A stretch of 64,000 nt of DNA from Trichostrongylus colubriformis (lineage: Eukaryota; Nematoda; Chromadorea; Rhabditida; Trichostrongylidae): assembly GCA_963978905.1 (NCBI GenBank), contig OZ022257.1:14093664-14157663 (forward strand). The letters run 5' to 3'. Under the pieces are notes generated by a model. The model worked only from the letters and a program-made list of their open reading frames with translations. It ran no database searches and was not told where the DNA came from. Below are positions 12,346 through 26,000 of this stretch, piece after piece. The position numbers and the translations under genes were made by a program. The first letter of the stretch is position 1; each line of letters opens with the position of its first letter.

Positions 12346-12918
12346 CGTCCCTAACGCCCTAGTGATTCCGCTTACTCGTGTGATACACGCAAGAACACTT
12401 GTAAACACTGTATATTCTTTTTTTTGTGACTTAATCCACATAATGATCTATTTGTTATATTAGAGGTTTAATAGAAGTGAAATATGTGTTAACGATTTCG
12501 CTCTCGCATTATTCGTGATCATGTTTTAAGTTATTACTTTTGTTTACTTTTCTTTGTATTATTGTGATATCCGTGTGAAATGCAAATCGATGATTACCAA
12601 ATCTGACGCATTACTCGCTATTTATGCATATGAATTATATTGTATGATGCATATGAATTATATTGATATTTGTATGAGTCTAGACTGGCAAAGATATCTA
12701 TTGACAGTGTATTGATGTGTGCTGATACAGCGAACTAATAAAATAAATATAATCATAAAATTTCATAGCAAATTTTGAGTAATAGACACTCTGGCCTTCA
12801 GGTGTTGCGTTAAGAGCCTCACGCATCAAACTTGTACACAGAACTACAGCAAACCCACCATCGATACTGTAAGCGCACGATGATCGCATGGCTCGCGTTG
12901 CAGGTGCGTAGCGTGTAA

Positions 12919-13082
12919 GGCCGCGTTCACACTCTGCGGTGCCAGCAGCGGGCGTGGCTGCGTGTCCCTGCGTCTCCGCCTATCTCACTCTACATCGTTG
13001 CAGGCGTCGTCTCTGCACCTCCCCACTCTGCCTCGATCCCTGTGAACGTAACCGTCTGCTGGCGCAAAGTATGAGCGCGGCC
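12919..13082. mobile_element. Harbinger-like MITE, family B1
   Basis: About 164 bp between GGCCGCGTTCACACTCTGCGG and CGCAAAGTATGAGCGCGGCC, flanked by TAA and TGA. The interior is GC-rich and partly self-complementary (GCGTGGCTGCG, GCGTCTCC). It is non-coding and lies about 570 bp downstream of the lin-31 stop codon. Confidence 0.75.
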
Positions 13083-13290
13083 TGAGGCGATCGTCGAATA
13101 TGGGCAAGGGTCTTATACATGTGGCTTCCTCGACATGTACAACGATTCCGCGAGAACCGAATTTCGATGGGCAGCATATGTTCGTGAATATGAACCTCGG
13201 AAATTTTGAAGTTGAAGTCCCGTGCTTAACTGTTTGTAAATATGCAACTCCACAATACGCCACCTCCAAACCAACACCTGTTCAAAAGTA

Positions 13291-14274
13291 CTAGGTCGTC
13301 CCAAAAGACTTGTAAGATTTTTCCAAAAAAATCAATAACTCTCCTTTACTTCGAGGCAGACTTAGGCGGTTCAGGAATATGGTAGAACGTTCTCTAAGCT
13401 CTCTAGTAAATTAATATTGACCCACCAGATTCCGTGGAGAGAGCTACAGTGCCCCATCTACTATGAGTGGTCTTGGGGCAGCAATGCCAAAAGACCACTC
13501 ATAGTAGATGGGGCACTGATGACGGAAGCTTGCGACTCCATCAACGCTGCATTGGGCAAGGGTGTGTGAGCTACGAGACCGTGCGCCGCTGGCTCATCAG
13601 CTTCAGCAACGGCGGATTGACATGGAAGACAAGCCACGCACGGGACACCCACACGCATTCGACGACGAGACGCTGCTCTCCGCCGTTCGCGCCGATCCTG
13701 AAACCACCAAGCGCGAGCTGGCGGAGAGGAATGGACAAGCACCCACAACCGTAGATCGTCGCCTCCACGAGCCCGGTTATCGGAAGGTGCTGTCGCGATG
13801 TACCTCATGACCTGACGGATGCTCACGAAAGTGCCCGTGTGAGCATCTGTCAATCGCTTATGCTCCGCCCGCACCGCAACGACTTTCTCGTCTATGTGGC
13901 TACGGGCGATAAAAGCTGGGTCATGTACGATACCAACGCACCCCGCGCTTTTTGCTGCTACGTGACGCCGAGCCGCCAACGCAGCCCATGTTCGACCTCC
14001 ATCCGAATAAGATTCTACTCTGCTGCTTCTAGACGCGGAAGGAATGCTTTTCCAAGAGGAGCGGTACAAGGCGAGACAGTCACCGCTGCCGTATGCACCC
14101 ACCAGCTCCAGCAGCCCACCGTCGCTGTTCGAGAAAGGCGCCGGAAAAGGTCCGCGGTCACTCTGCTTCATGACAACGCCAGCTCCCAAATTGCGAAGAG
14201 TACCCAGGCAAGTTGGAAGAAAAATAAAAAAAGTGATGATAGAAAAAATCCTACAGAGCTTTTGGGACAACCTA
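13291..14274 (+). pseudogene. Decayed Tc1/mariner transposon
   Basis: The left end CTAGGTCGTCCCAAAAGACTTGTAAGATTTTT and right end AGCTTTTGGGACAACCTAC are inverted repeats of mariner type, each flanked by TA. Between them, remnants of a mariner transposase appear in shifting frames: a helix-turn-helix-like stretch (VSYETVRRWLISFSNGG, about 13570-13620), a catalytic-region stretch (VATGDKSWVMYD, about 13899-13934) and the second-Asp motif LLHDNAS (about 14163-14183). The region between HDN and the third Asp is missing, and at least two frameshifts are needed, so no active enzyme is made. A 27-bp fold-back lies inside the N-terminal part. The large open frame on the opposite strand (13461-14291) is its antisense shadow. 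Confidence 0.75.
13448..13517. repeat. Perfect 27-bp fold-back inside the mariner remnant
   Basis: Positions 13448-13474 are the exact reverse complement of 13491-13517, separated by a 16-bp loop. It sits in the 5' part of the transposase remnant, where a functional copy would have continuous coding sequence, so it is a secondary local inverted duplication. Confidence 0.85.
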
Positions 14275-15549
14275 CTATAATAAATAGCCAAGTGAATTAT
14301 TCGATAAATGGTTCAAGGATAACAGCTCCTCAGATTTAAAAGGGGAAAATTATAAATTGCGGCAATGCGGCGGTCACAATCGATCCTTTTCAGGAGACGT
14401 GAAGCATTCTACTTCCATTCACAGTCGAAGTGGCAGCTGAACACGATGCAATGACTTTGAGAGTCTACTAGTGTACAAGTCACTAGTGTTATCCTCCTAG
14501 GCGAGCCTGGTGCCAGTTCATTGACCCTGAAAAGTGGGGATGCTTCCTTGACCTGGGCGGCCGCAGATCCACAATGTACTACGCGGCACATGCTTGTGAG
14601 AGTGGCACCACTTGTCGTGCATCACCTCCGCGTTTCATAGCTAGAGCTTCTGATACAGGAGTCATTTTATTTATTTATTTAGTTATTTAATCACTTATTT
14701 ACTTATTTGTGCTTAATTTCATCTCTAAATTTTGATTTTACTTGGATTTTCACTTTTATTTCACTTTTATTTCACTTGATTTGATCAGACTGCTTCAGGT
14801 GAAGTCCGTTTGCACAAACAATGTGTGCTTGCATCAAAAAGAGGGAATGAAATGATATGATGAATTTTTGCTTCATAATCGGAAAGTTCAGAAATTAGAT
14901 GAAAATACGGATTCCACGGGGGAGGCGATAGGGTCTTGCCTTTGATCAGGAGCACTTTGCAAATGCTGATTGATGTATTAATGAAAGCATGAATTATGGC
15001 TCATAAAAACTTGGAGGTAGATCTTGTGATTCTTAAGCACTTTCCAATCGAAAAAACTGCTTTTTGTTTTACGCTTGAGAAACTCACAAACGAATAGGCT
15101 CTAGCTGATATTTGTCGGCGTTCTGTCCATTTGAGGAATTCGCTTTAATTAATAGGTTGAACGTCGACGTTTGACGTTTTTAATACAAAATGCACAACAA
15201 TCTTAGATATGAGACATTTCATGCGAGTAGAGAATATACGAAAATGTGTATTCCTTACATTGACACAGATCCACAGGTAAGGGCATCCGCACGAAATCCA
15301 CGCAAAATTGCTGCGATCAATGCATGTATTTGACACGGCAATGTATCTATGCTCATCGATTGTAGTGAATTTGACCTAAAGTCGCATTTGATTTATGGTC
15401 CCACTTCACGAAGATGTTGATCAGTTACATGGCAACACTAGGGTACTCATCGAATGCGTGAATTTATCAATCTTACAAGAGATCGTACGATAAATGGCTC
15501 TACAAGAAAGGCACAGAGATGAATGTGCGCTTTGAGCCATCGAGTGTGT
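14275..15549. other. Intergenic, no supported gene
   Basis: Includes an AT-rich stretch of TTATTTATTTATT-like and TTCACTTTTATTTCAC repeats near 14660-14780. The segment around 14400-14640 has balanced composition and may be a dispersed repeat, but no second copy is seen in this window. Confidence 0.4.
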
Positions 15550-15845
15550 TACAGGCGTGTACCATTCGCGGTGTGTATGCCGATATGACAGCGAATCGCT
15601 TCGCGGCGTTTCACTCGCGGCGCCACCAGTACGACTTGTGAATCGATTGCTCTTGGGAGCCGGGCAGAGCGCAGCTGCGTCACCTCTGCGCTTCCACCCA
15701 TGCCACACTGCCTCGCTTGAAGGCTGCCATGCCCTGCCACGGCACTCGCACCCGCCGCGCCACTCGCCGCGGGTGGCCACGCGATTGGCTGTCATATCTG
15801 CACACACCCCCATTCGCGTAGTCCGCCTGGGCAAATTCACCGCGC
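15550..15845. mobile_element. Large fold-back MITE (family E-like), degraded
   Basis: GTGTGTATGCCGATATGACAGCGAATCGC on the left is complementary, with few changes, to GCGATTGGCTGTCATATCTGCACACAC on the right. The inner part contains CACTCGCGGCGCCACCAGTACGA, resembling the inner part of the elements at 27563 and 39274. Overlapping open frames on both strands reflect the GC-rich palindromic composition, not genes. Confidence 0.55.
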
Positions 15846-15880
15846 CCTCCGTGCACGGCCAATTCACAAATTAGCAATAA

Positions 15881-15984
15881 GGCTGAGGTTATACCTTGCG
15901 ACTCGTGCGGCATCCAAGTTGGATGACTTGGACGACTCGGTCGAGTCGGAGGATCCGCACGAGTCGCGAAGTATAACTCCAGCC
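15881..15984. mobile_element. Short Harbinger-like MITE (family C)
   Basis: A 104-bp hairpin: GGCTGAGGTTATAC and GCGACTCGTGCGG on the left are mirrored by CCGCACGAGTCGCGAAGTATAACTCCAGCC on the right. It is flanked by TAA and TAG. The terminus GGCTGAGGTTATACC is shared with the longer element at 48452-48814. Confidence 0.75.
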
Positions 15985-17029
15985 TAGGTCGCACGGCGGT
16001 TGTCGCGCTCTATGACTCAATTCGAGTATTTCATAGCACATCCGTGGCTTACGGACGAGTCTTCTTAATTACATATATTAAAATGACAGATGCCTTGAGA
16101 ATACCTATACCGACGTACAGTGAACATACCCTTAACAGGGCTATCTACGAAAACGTGAAATTGTGAGCAATCTCATCCATGCTTAGTCGGTTCCTGCACA
16201 TTTCGAATTAGCGTCCATGTGGGAAATAGGAGATCCGAGTGAAAATTACAGTACTCGGCTCTCAAATAGTTAACGAACAATGTATGGTACACTGCGAACA
16301 ATTCCGTCGGATAACGTGCCCCGATGCCACTAATTTCTTGCAAGCTATTACGAGATATCTAGCACTTTTAGTGGAAACAGTGCGTTCTTGAACAACCGTC
16401 TTCATTTCCCAGCGCATAAGGAACCGTACAGTCCCATGATGGGTCCCATATAGATCCTAAAGTCCCTCCCTTTGGCTACGTGATCCCTCGAACAAAAGAG
16501 TTTAGGTAAATGGTGGCTCCAAATTTTAGTCGTCATGAAAAGCACTCCGGCAGCATCCCAAATATACAAGGGAGCCAGATCGAAATATAAATATACCAGG
16601 CACCAACCCATTCCCGCACGGAAGACCCGAAAGAAACATTGCATTGGAAGAGACTCGAGCTTCGACCTACGTTTTTCCATCAAAAGCCTGTCGACCCCTG
16701 CAGAGATGATGGCTTGATGATAGCTCTGCGAAGCTTTGCCGTATTAAGAGCTTTAAGTCACATTCCACGAAAAGCATGGATGACCCGCTCGGGGCCGTCA
16801 GCGATCCGATGAATGGAACCCGTTCAGGTGCGCGAACGCGGCGTGCTCATCCGTCTGCTGTCTGACCCCGTGGAAGAGATACAGAGGAGAAGGGTATTAT
16901 TTATGTCCACGCGTTTTCCGTTTGTAACGCTTTAAAGCATCCCAGTTTTGCTATATCTGTCTATTCATAAACTCTGGCAAATGTGCTATTTTTGTTATCC
17001 GGTACTTTTTGAAGTGTTTTTGAGTTTTC
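15985..17029. other. Region upstream of xrn-1, no supported gene
   Basis: About 1 kb. Open frames on both strands at 16402-16717 overlap and have no splice context or domain. Probably contains the xrn-1 promoter; no defined motif is visible. Confidence 0.45.
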
Positions 17030-17031
17030 AG
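17030..17031 (+). promoter_or_regulatory. Probable spliced-leader acceptor of xrn-1
   Basis: TTTTTGAGTTTTCAG lies two bases before the ATG at 17034. A splice acceptor this close to the initiator, with no upstream coding exon, is typical of nematode trans-splicing. Confidence 0.6.
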
Positions 17032-17033
17032 GG

Positions 17034-20000
17034 ATGGGAGTGCCAAAGTTTTACAGGTGGATCTCGGAGAGATACCCATGTTTGAGCGAAGTTATCAGTG
17101 ACACAGAGGTTTCATTTATTTTCTATATTATTCTAGGTTCTATATTTTTTAGTGCTATCGCGATGGGAGCATCTCACTACTGGCCCCTATTTTTATCTAA
17201 GCCAAAAAGGGAAAGGAGCCCCTTACTTCCTCGTTCAAGGCTTAAGCAAAAATATATGCTTGTATGTGAGTGATCCCAAAAAATCCCTCAGAAATACTGA
17301 GATGTGAAACTTTTTGTGAGATGCCCCCCCCCCCTCCCTCCCACTGCGATAGCACCATTTTTTTTGTCATGAGGGCCACCTAGGTTGAACAAGAAATGCG
17401 GGAGGTGTGAAATTCGGAGCCTGGAGCCTGAAAGTTATCCCTGCTTGACTCTCCAACTGCGCTTCTCATCCTGTAAACACGGTGTGGCTTTTAAAGGGAG
17501 TATCAGCAGTTAAGGCAGAAGTAAATGGGAGGATTGATTTTGTAGTACGTAGCTTCAAGGAGAGAATGCTCAAGAAGAAAGTGGTGTTGCACAACTTGGT
17601 GATTTTAAACGAATTTTTGATAATCGTTCTCAATAGTAATTCTTTCTTAACTTCAGATTCCGGAATTCGATAATTTATACTTGGATATGAACGGTATTAT
17701 ACACAACTGCTCTCACCCCAACGATGATGATGTGAATTTCAGGATTTCTCAAGAACAGATTTTCTCTGATATTTTTACTTATATTGATGTGAGCTAATCC
17801 CTTTCTGTTTTGAAGTTTTGTTTGTTTTATTTATGCTTCAATGTCGCTTTCAGAAGTTGTTCAATATTATTCGCCCTCAGAAAGTATTTTTCTTAGCTGT
17901 AGATGGTGTAGCTCCGAGAGCCAAAATGAATCAGCAGCGTGCTAGAAGATTCATGTTGGTTTTTAATGGTTTTTTTGTTGACTTCCAATTGGTCTGTCGC
18001 TAGCTCTAAGTTGCTCGTTTATAGGTCAGCGCGGACGGCAGCAGAACAGGAACAAGCGCACAAGCGAAAAGGTTTAGAGCTGCCCACCGAAAAACGATTT
18101 GATTCGAACTGCATCACTCCAGGTTGGCTCCAACAAAATTTGCTCTTTCTTGGCCGTAAATTTGTTGTCGTGGAATAATTGGAGATTCTCCATTGTGTCT
18201 AAAATTCTTGCAATATGTTGCTGCATGCCTTCATAGTTTCGTTCCCCATTGCAACCGTTTTAACGGTGTTCGTGCTGCATCGAACTCTTCTACCCACTCT
18301 ATCAACAAAATCTGGTACGAATTTATGCCAATGTTAAGGAGGTTTTTATATTAGGTAACTTTCTGCGATAGAGCAGCAGTTAATTCATCAACAAGTAGTC
18401 ATAGTAGAGAATAGAGGACTGAGGCTTAGTGAGACGATCAGTTTATTTCCTTACCTCTCCTGTTCACTATTCATGGTCATGAAGTTCGTTTTCTTTCAGG
18501 TACGGTTTTCATGGCAGAGCTCCACAAAGCACTTTCATCCTGGTTAAACAGCAAAGTCGATAAAGATCCTGCCTGGCGCAACATAAGGGTGTACCTCTCC
18601 GGTCATGATGTGGGTGTTTTTACAATAATTCTTCTATTATGACTAAATATCCCAGTCTTTCGAAGTCCTTTGACGTTCGTTGTAATCGTTTCGTGGTTCA
18701 GTAAGTGGCGATAATTTTACTTGTGTGTTTAGTGCCCAGGTGAAGGCGAACACAAAATAATGGAGTTCATTCGGCATGAGAGAATTGCAGCTGACTACGA
18801 CCCTAATACACGACATTGTATGTATGGGCTTGATGCTGATTTAGTGGGTTTTTCATATATTTCTGCTGATTTGTGGTAGTGGCAAGATTGAGATTTTAAG
18901 TTGATGCTCGGCATATGCTCACACGAGCCTCACTTCTCATTACTACGAGAAGAAGTGAAGTTCAGCCGGCCTCCATCGAAAAAAAGTGGTGCTGCTTCTG
19001 CACAAAGGTTTTGGAATATGATAATGTATCTGTAATACAGTCATGATCAAATTTTTACTTCTTTCAGAGCAAATCCATCTCAAACTAATTTTCATCTTCT
19101 ACATTTATCTCTTCTAAGGGAATATCTCTCATGGGAATTTGATCCGTTGAAGGTGAGATTGAAGCTTTTCAAACAACCCAATTGTGTTATTGCTCATTTC
19201 GCGTGGCTTGATGAAATTTTGATTTTTTCGTAGGCATCGTTGCCATTCGCTTATGACATCGATAGGATAGTGGACGACTGGGTTCTAATGGGTTTCCTTG
19301 TTGGCAATGATTTTATTCCACATCTTCCTCACGTACATATCCACGATGATGCCCTTCCTCTGTTATATCAAACGTATATTCAAATTTTGCCAACATTGGA
19401 TGGTATGTTTGCTTTTGTTTTTCCACTTTTTGGGTTCATATCGCTTTTTCCTGTTTTCTTTTTTAGCAATTTGAAGCCGTCTTGCATCATACTGTCTTGG
19501 CCTGAAAAGCTGAAGTAGAAAAGCTTTATATAAGCTGTAATGAATATACGTCATTACAGGTTATATAAATGAATCTGGGATTCTGCATTTGAAACGTTTC
19601 GAAGTGTTTTTGAAAGCTTTTGCTGCGAATGATCGTAGGCATTTCCTGCAAGTAATGGAAGATGAAAGCTACCTTCGGAGCAAGAGAAGTTGTGATCCAG
19701 TAGAAGTGGTACGCCCTCTTTCGCAGTATTTTTACATAAATTGTAATATGTTTGAAAGTATTTGTTAGCATGGTCGAATAATCGAAGAGTCATCTGAGTC
19801 CTGCTCTGGGTCTAGTGATGAGTGCGAGGAAACAACGGAAGATTCCCTTGAAGACGAGGCTGCTTTTGTTAGCAGTGATGAAGAGGTGGAAAATGCTGAA
19901 ATTGTTAATCGTATACCCGATGGCGGTCTTCCATCTGCTTCGTATCTCCTGACTCATCTCAATAGTGGTCTGTCCTTAGTGTTTCAAATTGAAATTTTGG

Positions 20001-23000
20001 ATTAATCTGTTATTTTCAAGATGATGATCAAGATGAAAGTGAACTCTGTGAAGCACTCATGGCTGCTGAATTGAGAGAAATGGACGATAAGTTGTTCGAG
20101 AATGACGTGGAGGTATGCATTTTGCATACAAAACGAAAACGGGTCTTAGATTTCCCTTTCAGAATTGTTGGACTAAAAGCGTGAGTAACTCATTCCGTCG
20201 GCATAAGCGATCGTACTATCGTGAAAAGCTACAGTAAGTCACTGTTTGTAATTCAGAGCGGTTTCCAGCACTTGATACTTAGTGAAATAGTGATCAAAGA
20301 TATTTTTGGAGCGTTCAGTGGTAGAAGGAAGGGGCTTTCCTTGCGCTCATGGAAATTATCGGAACCACTGCGTGCGTAGTGATGTAACTAATATGAAATT
20401 TGATAGGCTTTGGGTCATCTGCAATGGGTCTAGAGTGTCTGAAAGCTCGATGCTGAAATCAAATATCATTTTAAGATATGAAAATATAACAAAAACTGAA
20501 CTTCGTCAGCAAGCAGAGGGATATGTGAGAGCTATACAATGGAACCTGCATTATTACTATCGTGGTTGTGTATCATGGAATTGGTAAGTATTTCTGTTGA
20601 GTATGCTACTAAAGGACGCACCCAAAGTTGACATTTTAGGTTTTATCCTCACCATTATTCACCTTACATATCGGATGTGGTTGATTTTTCTGAAATGGAT
20701 ATGAGTTTTGAGCTTGGTAAACCGTTCAAACCGTTTGAGCAGCTGTTAGCGGTACTTCCAGCCGCTAGTGCTGAATGTCTTCCAGTGCCACTGAGGGTGC
20801 GCCATACTGTTAATCGTGTCCATAATCCTCGGAAGTGAAGACAGTGCAAAAATCTGTTTTAAGGATCTTATGTGTAACAAAGAGTCTCCGATCGCCGATT
20901 TCTATCCCACTGATTTCCGGACTGATTTGAATGGAAAGAAAAATGACTGGGAAGCTGTTGTGTTGATACCATTTATTGACGAGAAAAGGCTTTTAGCTGC
21001 TATGGAAAGCAAGGTACGCCCACAGAACAAGATGTTTGAGCGTCAGTCTTTCAACATAAATTGATGAAAATTTCAGATACCTCTTCTTACCGCTGAAGAA
21101 AAGTTCCGAAATACACCGGGAAGCATTCTTCTTTACAATTCTGCTGAGGAAAAGAAGTGAGCTTGTTGCTTTCATTGTTCAAGTTTTGTACTTGTTCCCT
21201 CGTTGTTGATATTGACAAGGAGGACTGTGACTTGCTACTTAGGCCAGTCACTCTTCCGGTAGATGCTTTCCATCTGAATCCGCAAGATGTCATTTGGGGA
21301 TTACTACCCAATGTGAAATTGGACGTATATTTCCCAGGCTTCCCAACTATGAAGCACCTGCCGCATAGTGCTCAACTTAAACAGGTCATGATTTATCCTT
21401 TTTTGGTGATTTCAGTTGTTTTTTGAGTATAACTGGTCTGCGTTAAGATTGTTTTCCTGCTTGTTTAGGTAAACGTCAAGGTTTTCCAACAGGAGTCGAA
21501 GCGTCCATCGATGGTTCTAACTATTAAAAAGCGGGACGAGTTTGAGCAGGTAGAGTTCTTTTCCAATAAATCAAGTCGGATTCATTTCTGTTTCTACATT
21601 CTCAAGCAATAATTCACCGAAATATTAGGATATGTTGAACGTCGCCAGAGATGTTATAGACAAAGAAGTTTGTATCGATTGGCCTATTTTGAAGGTGCGC
21701 AAAATTTCTGTTTCTTGACATCCCTAATAGAATCCTATATCTAATTATTTCCTCTTTGAAGATGGCAATCGTGGATTCTATGTGGGCAAATGGCTTCAAA
21801 TACACACGTAATGAGCTTGGAGATGTAAACGAAGTAAGTCTAACTGATGAAGAGAAAACAGTGATGGCGTCGATATTAAATAATGAAAAAGAAAGGTATG
21901 AACTCGTATGGTTGAGATGAGCCCAGTTGAATAAATTTCTCAGGTTGTCGTTTCAGAATGCTCTCTCGATTTGGTATCGATGCAGGTCTCGCAAATTCAG
22001 TTGTATTCGTGCGTCGTTTTGTTGGTATCACTTACGTGGTAGAAGAAGGAGTTCTTCGACCCCAGAAACAGTGGTTTGGACCGAGCGATCTTGTCCCGGT
22101 TCTGCTACCTCTTCTGGTCACGGTGAGATTTTTTTTTGATAAAATTAAGATTTTTATTGAGTGCAGCTATGTTCCACATTACTATTATGAAATGCAGAAG
22201 GTCACTGTCGATGGCGGTCGAAGTCTGCGGAATATTCCTGTTCCAGAAGCCTACCCAAAGCATTCGAAGGTTAGAAGGAATCGCTTCTTTTTCAAGCACG
22301 ATTAACAGTTTTGATACTCCAGGTTTTTGCTATGCTTCCCTCTTGGGAAGGTTTCGGATATCCTGCGCTTGTCGATGCAGTTGATAGTGATGGTATTTTT
22401 TAAACTTTCATCTCAGTTTATTTTTTGTTTTACTCCATTTTTGGCACTTTTATACCCGCAATCTCTGCATTAACCTACGCAATTTTCATGGATTCTTTGC
22501 CATGTTCTTGTTCTTGGCCACGTTTCTAGGGTTTCTAAAAATGCCCACCTTTTCAAGAAATCTGTGATTCTGTCACTTGAAAAGCATATGAGTCTCCCAT
22601 GCGGTCATATGTGCAGATGCATATTTGAAAGCATATTACCTTGTCGTCGTTACTGCACAAGTGTGTTTAGGCAGAGTACGGCTGACAGTGTCAATATGGC
22701 CCACTGTGGATCTTGGTCCCATAGTTGAATCTTACGATAATCTGAGTATGCAGTGGATGAGCAATTATGATGCCGGTCGTAGAATTGGAGGTAGACAATT
22801 TTGCGCACTGGATCTTTTTCTATATTAACAGATGATTTTCAGTCGATGGACGCTTGCTGTCACGAATCACAGGAACTGTGTTTCTCCTGCATGAACATCC
22901 CCCAGAAACGGAAGGAGCGCCCCCTATGCCAGAGCGAATTAATATAGGATTGTCTCTTAAATTATCGAAGAAGAACCAAGAGGTGTGGATTTTCGGGAAC

Positions 23001-26000
23001 ATCTCTGTGTGCGGTTTGGAAAATGATTCGAGACGCTCATCGTTTCAGGTTGCGGACTATACACGTCGCCTCGAAAATGGATACTGGCAGTATTCCAAAC
23101 TTTGCGTTCAGCTCCTCAGTAGCTATAGAAATAAGTGGGATCTGCTTTGTTACGAAAAAAAAATTCGCTTTTTGCTGGAATTAGGACTTGAAAATTCCCG
23201 CATGAGCGTTGGTTGTTCGTGCTTTTAAATCAATTCACAGCTATATGAGATTCTCATTTACGTGATTAAGGTTCCGCGACCTCTTTGCCTTCCTCGAGAA
23301 AGCTCATACTCCTGACGATGCCTACCTTTCCAGCGATATATGGGAGAACGTAGACAGGCGTAAAGTAGGTTTATCTAGTATTCTTTGTTTTTTCAAATTG
23401 ACCATGTAATTGATGCTGACGGTGTGATTTATTCCAACTTTCAATATTCAGCATGTGATTCTGTAATTAGCCATTTTATGGCGACATGGTGTAGAGAGAG
23501 ATTTTACAGGAACGTGTGTCCGAATTGAAGGAATTCCTGTCCAATGCCCCAACCTACGGCATGGGAAAGCAAGAAGGTGGAACACAATATGTCGATCGTC
23601 TTGTTATAGGTAAAGTGATGCAAGTGCTACAGTTTGGGGTTACACTGATTATAACTCTAGACTTTCAACAGTTAGGCGTCTCAATGATAATACCTTTAGA
23701 TTTCCCAATAGTTAGGCGTGTCACTGATTATAACCCTAGATTTTCTAGATACTGAATTTTTGTAATTTGAGATCTAGAATTTTGTTGATTTTTTCTATGT
23801 AGTTTGAGACCTAGGATTTTTCTCGGATTTTTTTTCTTAGGGCTGTAATTTTTCAATGTCTGCATTTCAGGTCATATAGAAAATGCTATTAAAGAGGTTC
23901 CGAAAAAGCGATGGGGTTTTCGGAGATGCGCTATTAATCCAAGCGTTCTGTATCGGGTATGTCAGGTTTCTAGCCTTATCTGGTTTAATAACTATATTGA
24001 AAAGATGGTTGTGCGATCAAATATTATGTTCCAGGCAGAGCTGTACGGTGGAAAGGGGTGCGCTGATCCAGACGCTGATTTTATCTTGTTAGATCGTGTG
24101 GTTTATACCTTGCAGGTATGTTGTCTTACATTTCGAACTCAGTAGCCTTTTAATTCCTAGACCTCAATAATGAAACCTCACTGGGTCAATGACGTCCTTT
24201 TGTGTTCCTAAATGCGCTGATGGCGACGCTCTAACCATTGTTGATTGTATTTTTCGCTGCTAAGTTTTGTTTATTCAGGGTACTTCCATTCCGTTTGGAT
24301 CTCAAGGCACTGTGGTTGGGCTGTCATCCGGAAAAGTTGATGTTCTGTTCGACCATGAGTTTAACAGTGGATACAAAATCAGGTAATTATCTAAAAAGAG
24401 GAATCAGTAGCAGAAGTACTTACGAAGGTACGAAGATGCGAAGTGTCTAGAAGTGGTTGTTTTCAGATGAGGGCTAGGGAAGCGTTTTTTGGCTTTGCAG
24501 TAATTTTTTTCGAAGGAATCTAGTGAAAGATTTAGCTTTTGGAGCAATGGTGTCATTTAGAGAATAGTGCGTATATCATTTCATTCCAGAGGAACGAGAA
24601 ATAGTGGTGCTTGTGTACCGAAAACTTCCCTCATTAACATAACTTATGGTAAATCACGGAAAGGGAAGTCCACTGAACAAGCAGAGATTCTGAAGCGATG
24701 TAGAGAGGGTCGCTACAGTCGTGCAAAGGAAGGAAAGCGTTCGACTGCTGGCAAAGAAAACATTGTTTTCGTCAAGCAAAAGGTGCCGTGATATTCCGTT
24801 TTGTCGCGATGAACACTTACAGATAGCGCCATCGTCGCTTTTCAGGGCGGTCTGTTGGGAGCACATTCATCTGTCACGGAACAGGGCCTACCGATAGCTA
24901 AACAACTCCAAAAAATTATACTATCAAAAGGTAAAAGCTATTTCAAGGTTAAAAGTGGAATTCATTTTTACGCGGTCAGCGGCTCACAAGAAAAGGGACA
25001 TGTCTAGTGGAAATAACGTGAAGATCTGGTAACATCCTTCTTGGAGAGATTTTGCTAGTATCACGATTTCGTCATTTGACAGTCACAATTCCCGTTTAGT
25101 TTGCAGTTCGGGTTGAGATCAGATATGAATTGAACAAATGGTCGTGCGTGCGTGAGTCGTATGACTTGAGGTCGCGGTCACAATAGAGAGCAGTGGTACA
25201 AAAGAAAGCAAGGAAAATGGAACGCATGCGTATGTGAGATTTGACCTATGCCTGCGACCTTGTGAGAGCCTGTGGCCCTTTTCCTATGACATAAATCACT
25301 CAGACAATTTGTCCATATAAATCCTATAATCTTTGAAAGTTTCTTCCGTTGTTGTCTCTGGAGAAAACAGTTATAGAGAACGAGTTTAAGGGATGTGCAT
25401 GGTCATCGCGTGACCCAGTGGCCCTACTGACCGCGTGTCCCATTCGTCACCCGCTGTAACTGTGAACATCTTTCAAATTTTCTTGGCATAGGTGAGGTAA
25501 GGGACAGGCCCCTTCAGTGCACTTTTAGATATAGCGTTTCATATAGACTTTTTGTTTTGCCACGCCCCGCAGCTTGCAATGCGAGCGTCACTTTTGAACG
25601 TTAGTGGGCTGCGAACAAGCATAGCGCAAGCTTGAACATTCATGGAGAGTATAACCCCATATGCTGACGTGTGCCTCAAGTTTTGCTTCTTCCAATCGTT
25701 ATTGTTGATCAGAGCCGGTTTTTTTGATTGCAGCTAACAACACAACTCCTCTCACTTCAAGAGCAGAAGCAAATCCTGTTGCATTACAAAGTCCTCTAGT
25801 GCAGCCGAAAGCTATTTCGGTTTGTTTTGTGTTTGCCCTTTTATGTGTGCTTTTTGACGTCGAACATTCTCTGAACGGGTTATTTTTCCAGAAAGAGCTG
25901 GTAGAGAATGAACTAACATCCATTCTGGGGATAAGATCGTCGAAAAACATGAGTGCTAGTGCTGAGGTTGAGAAGGTTAGTGGGTAATGGCCACTTGTTT

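Noticed and set aside
13461..14291. 276-residue open frame on the minus strand
   Set aside because: It is antisense to the mariner remnant, begins and ends with the element and has no recognisable domain.
15421..15874. Overlapping open frames on both strands
   Set aside because: They lie in a GC-rich inverted-repeat element; two-strand openness reflects composition.
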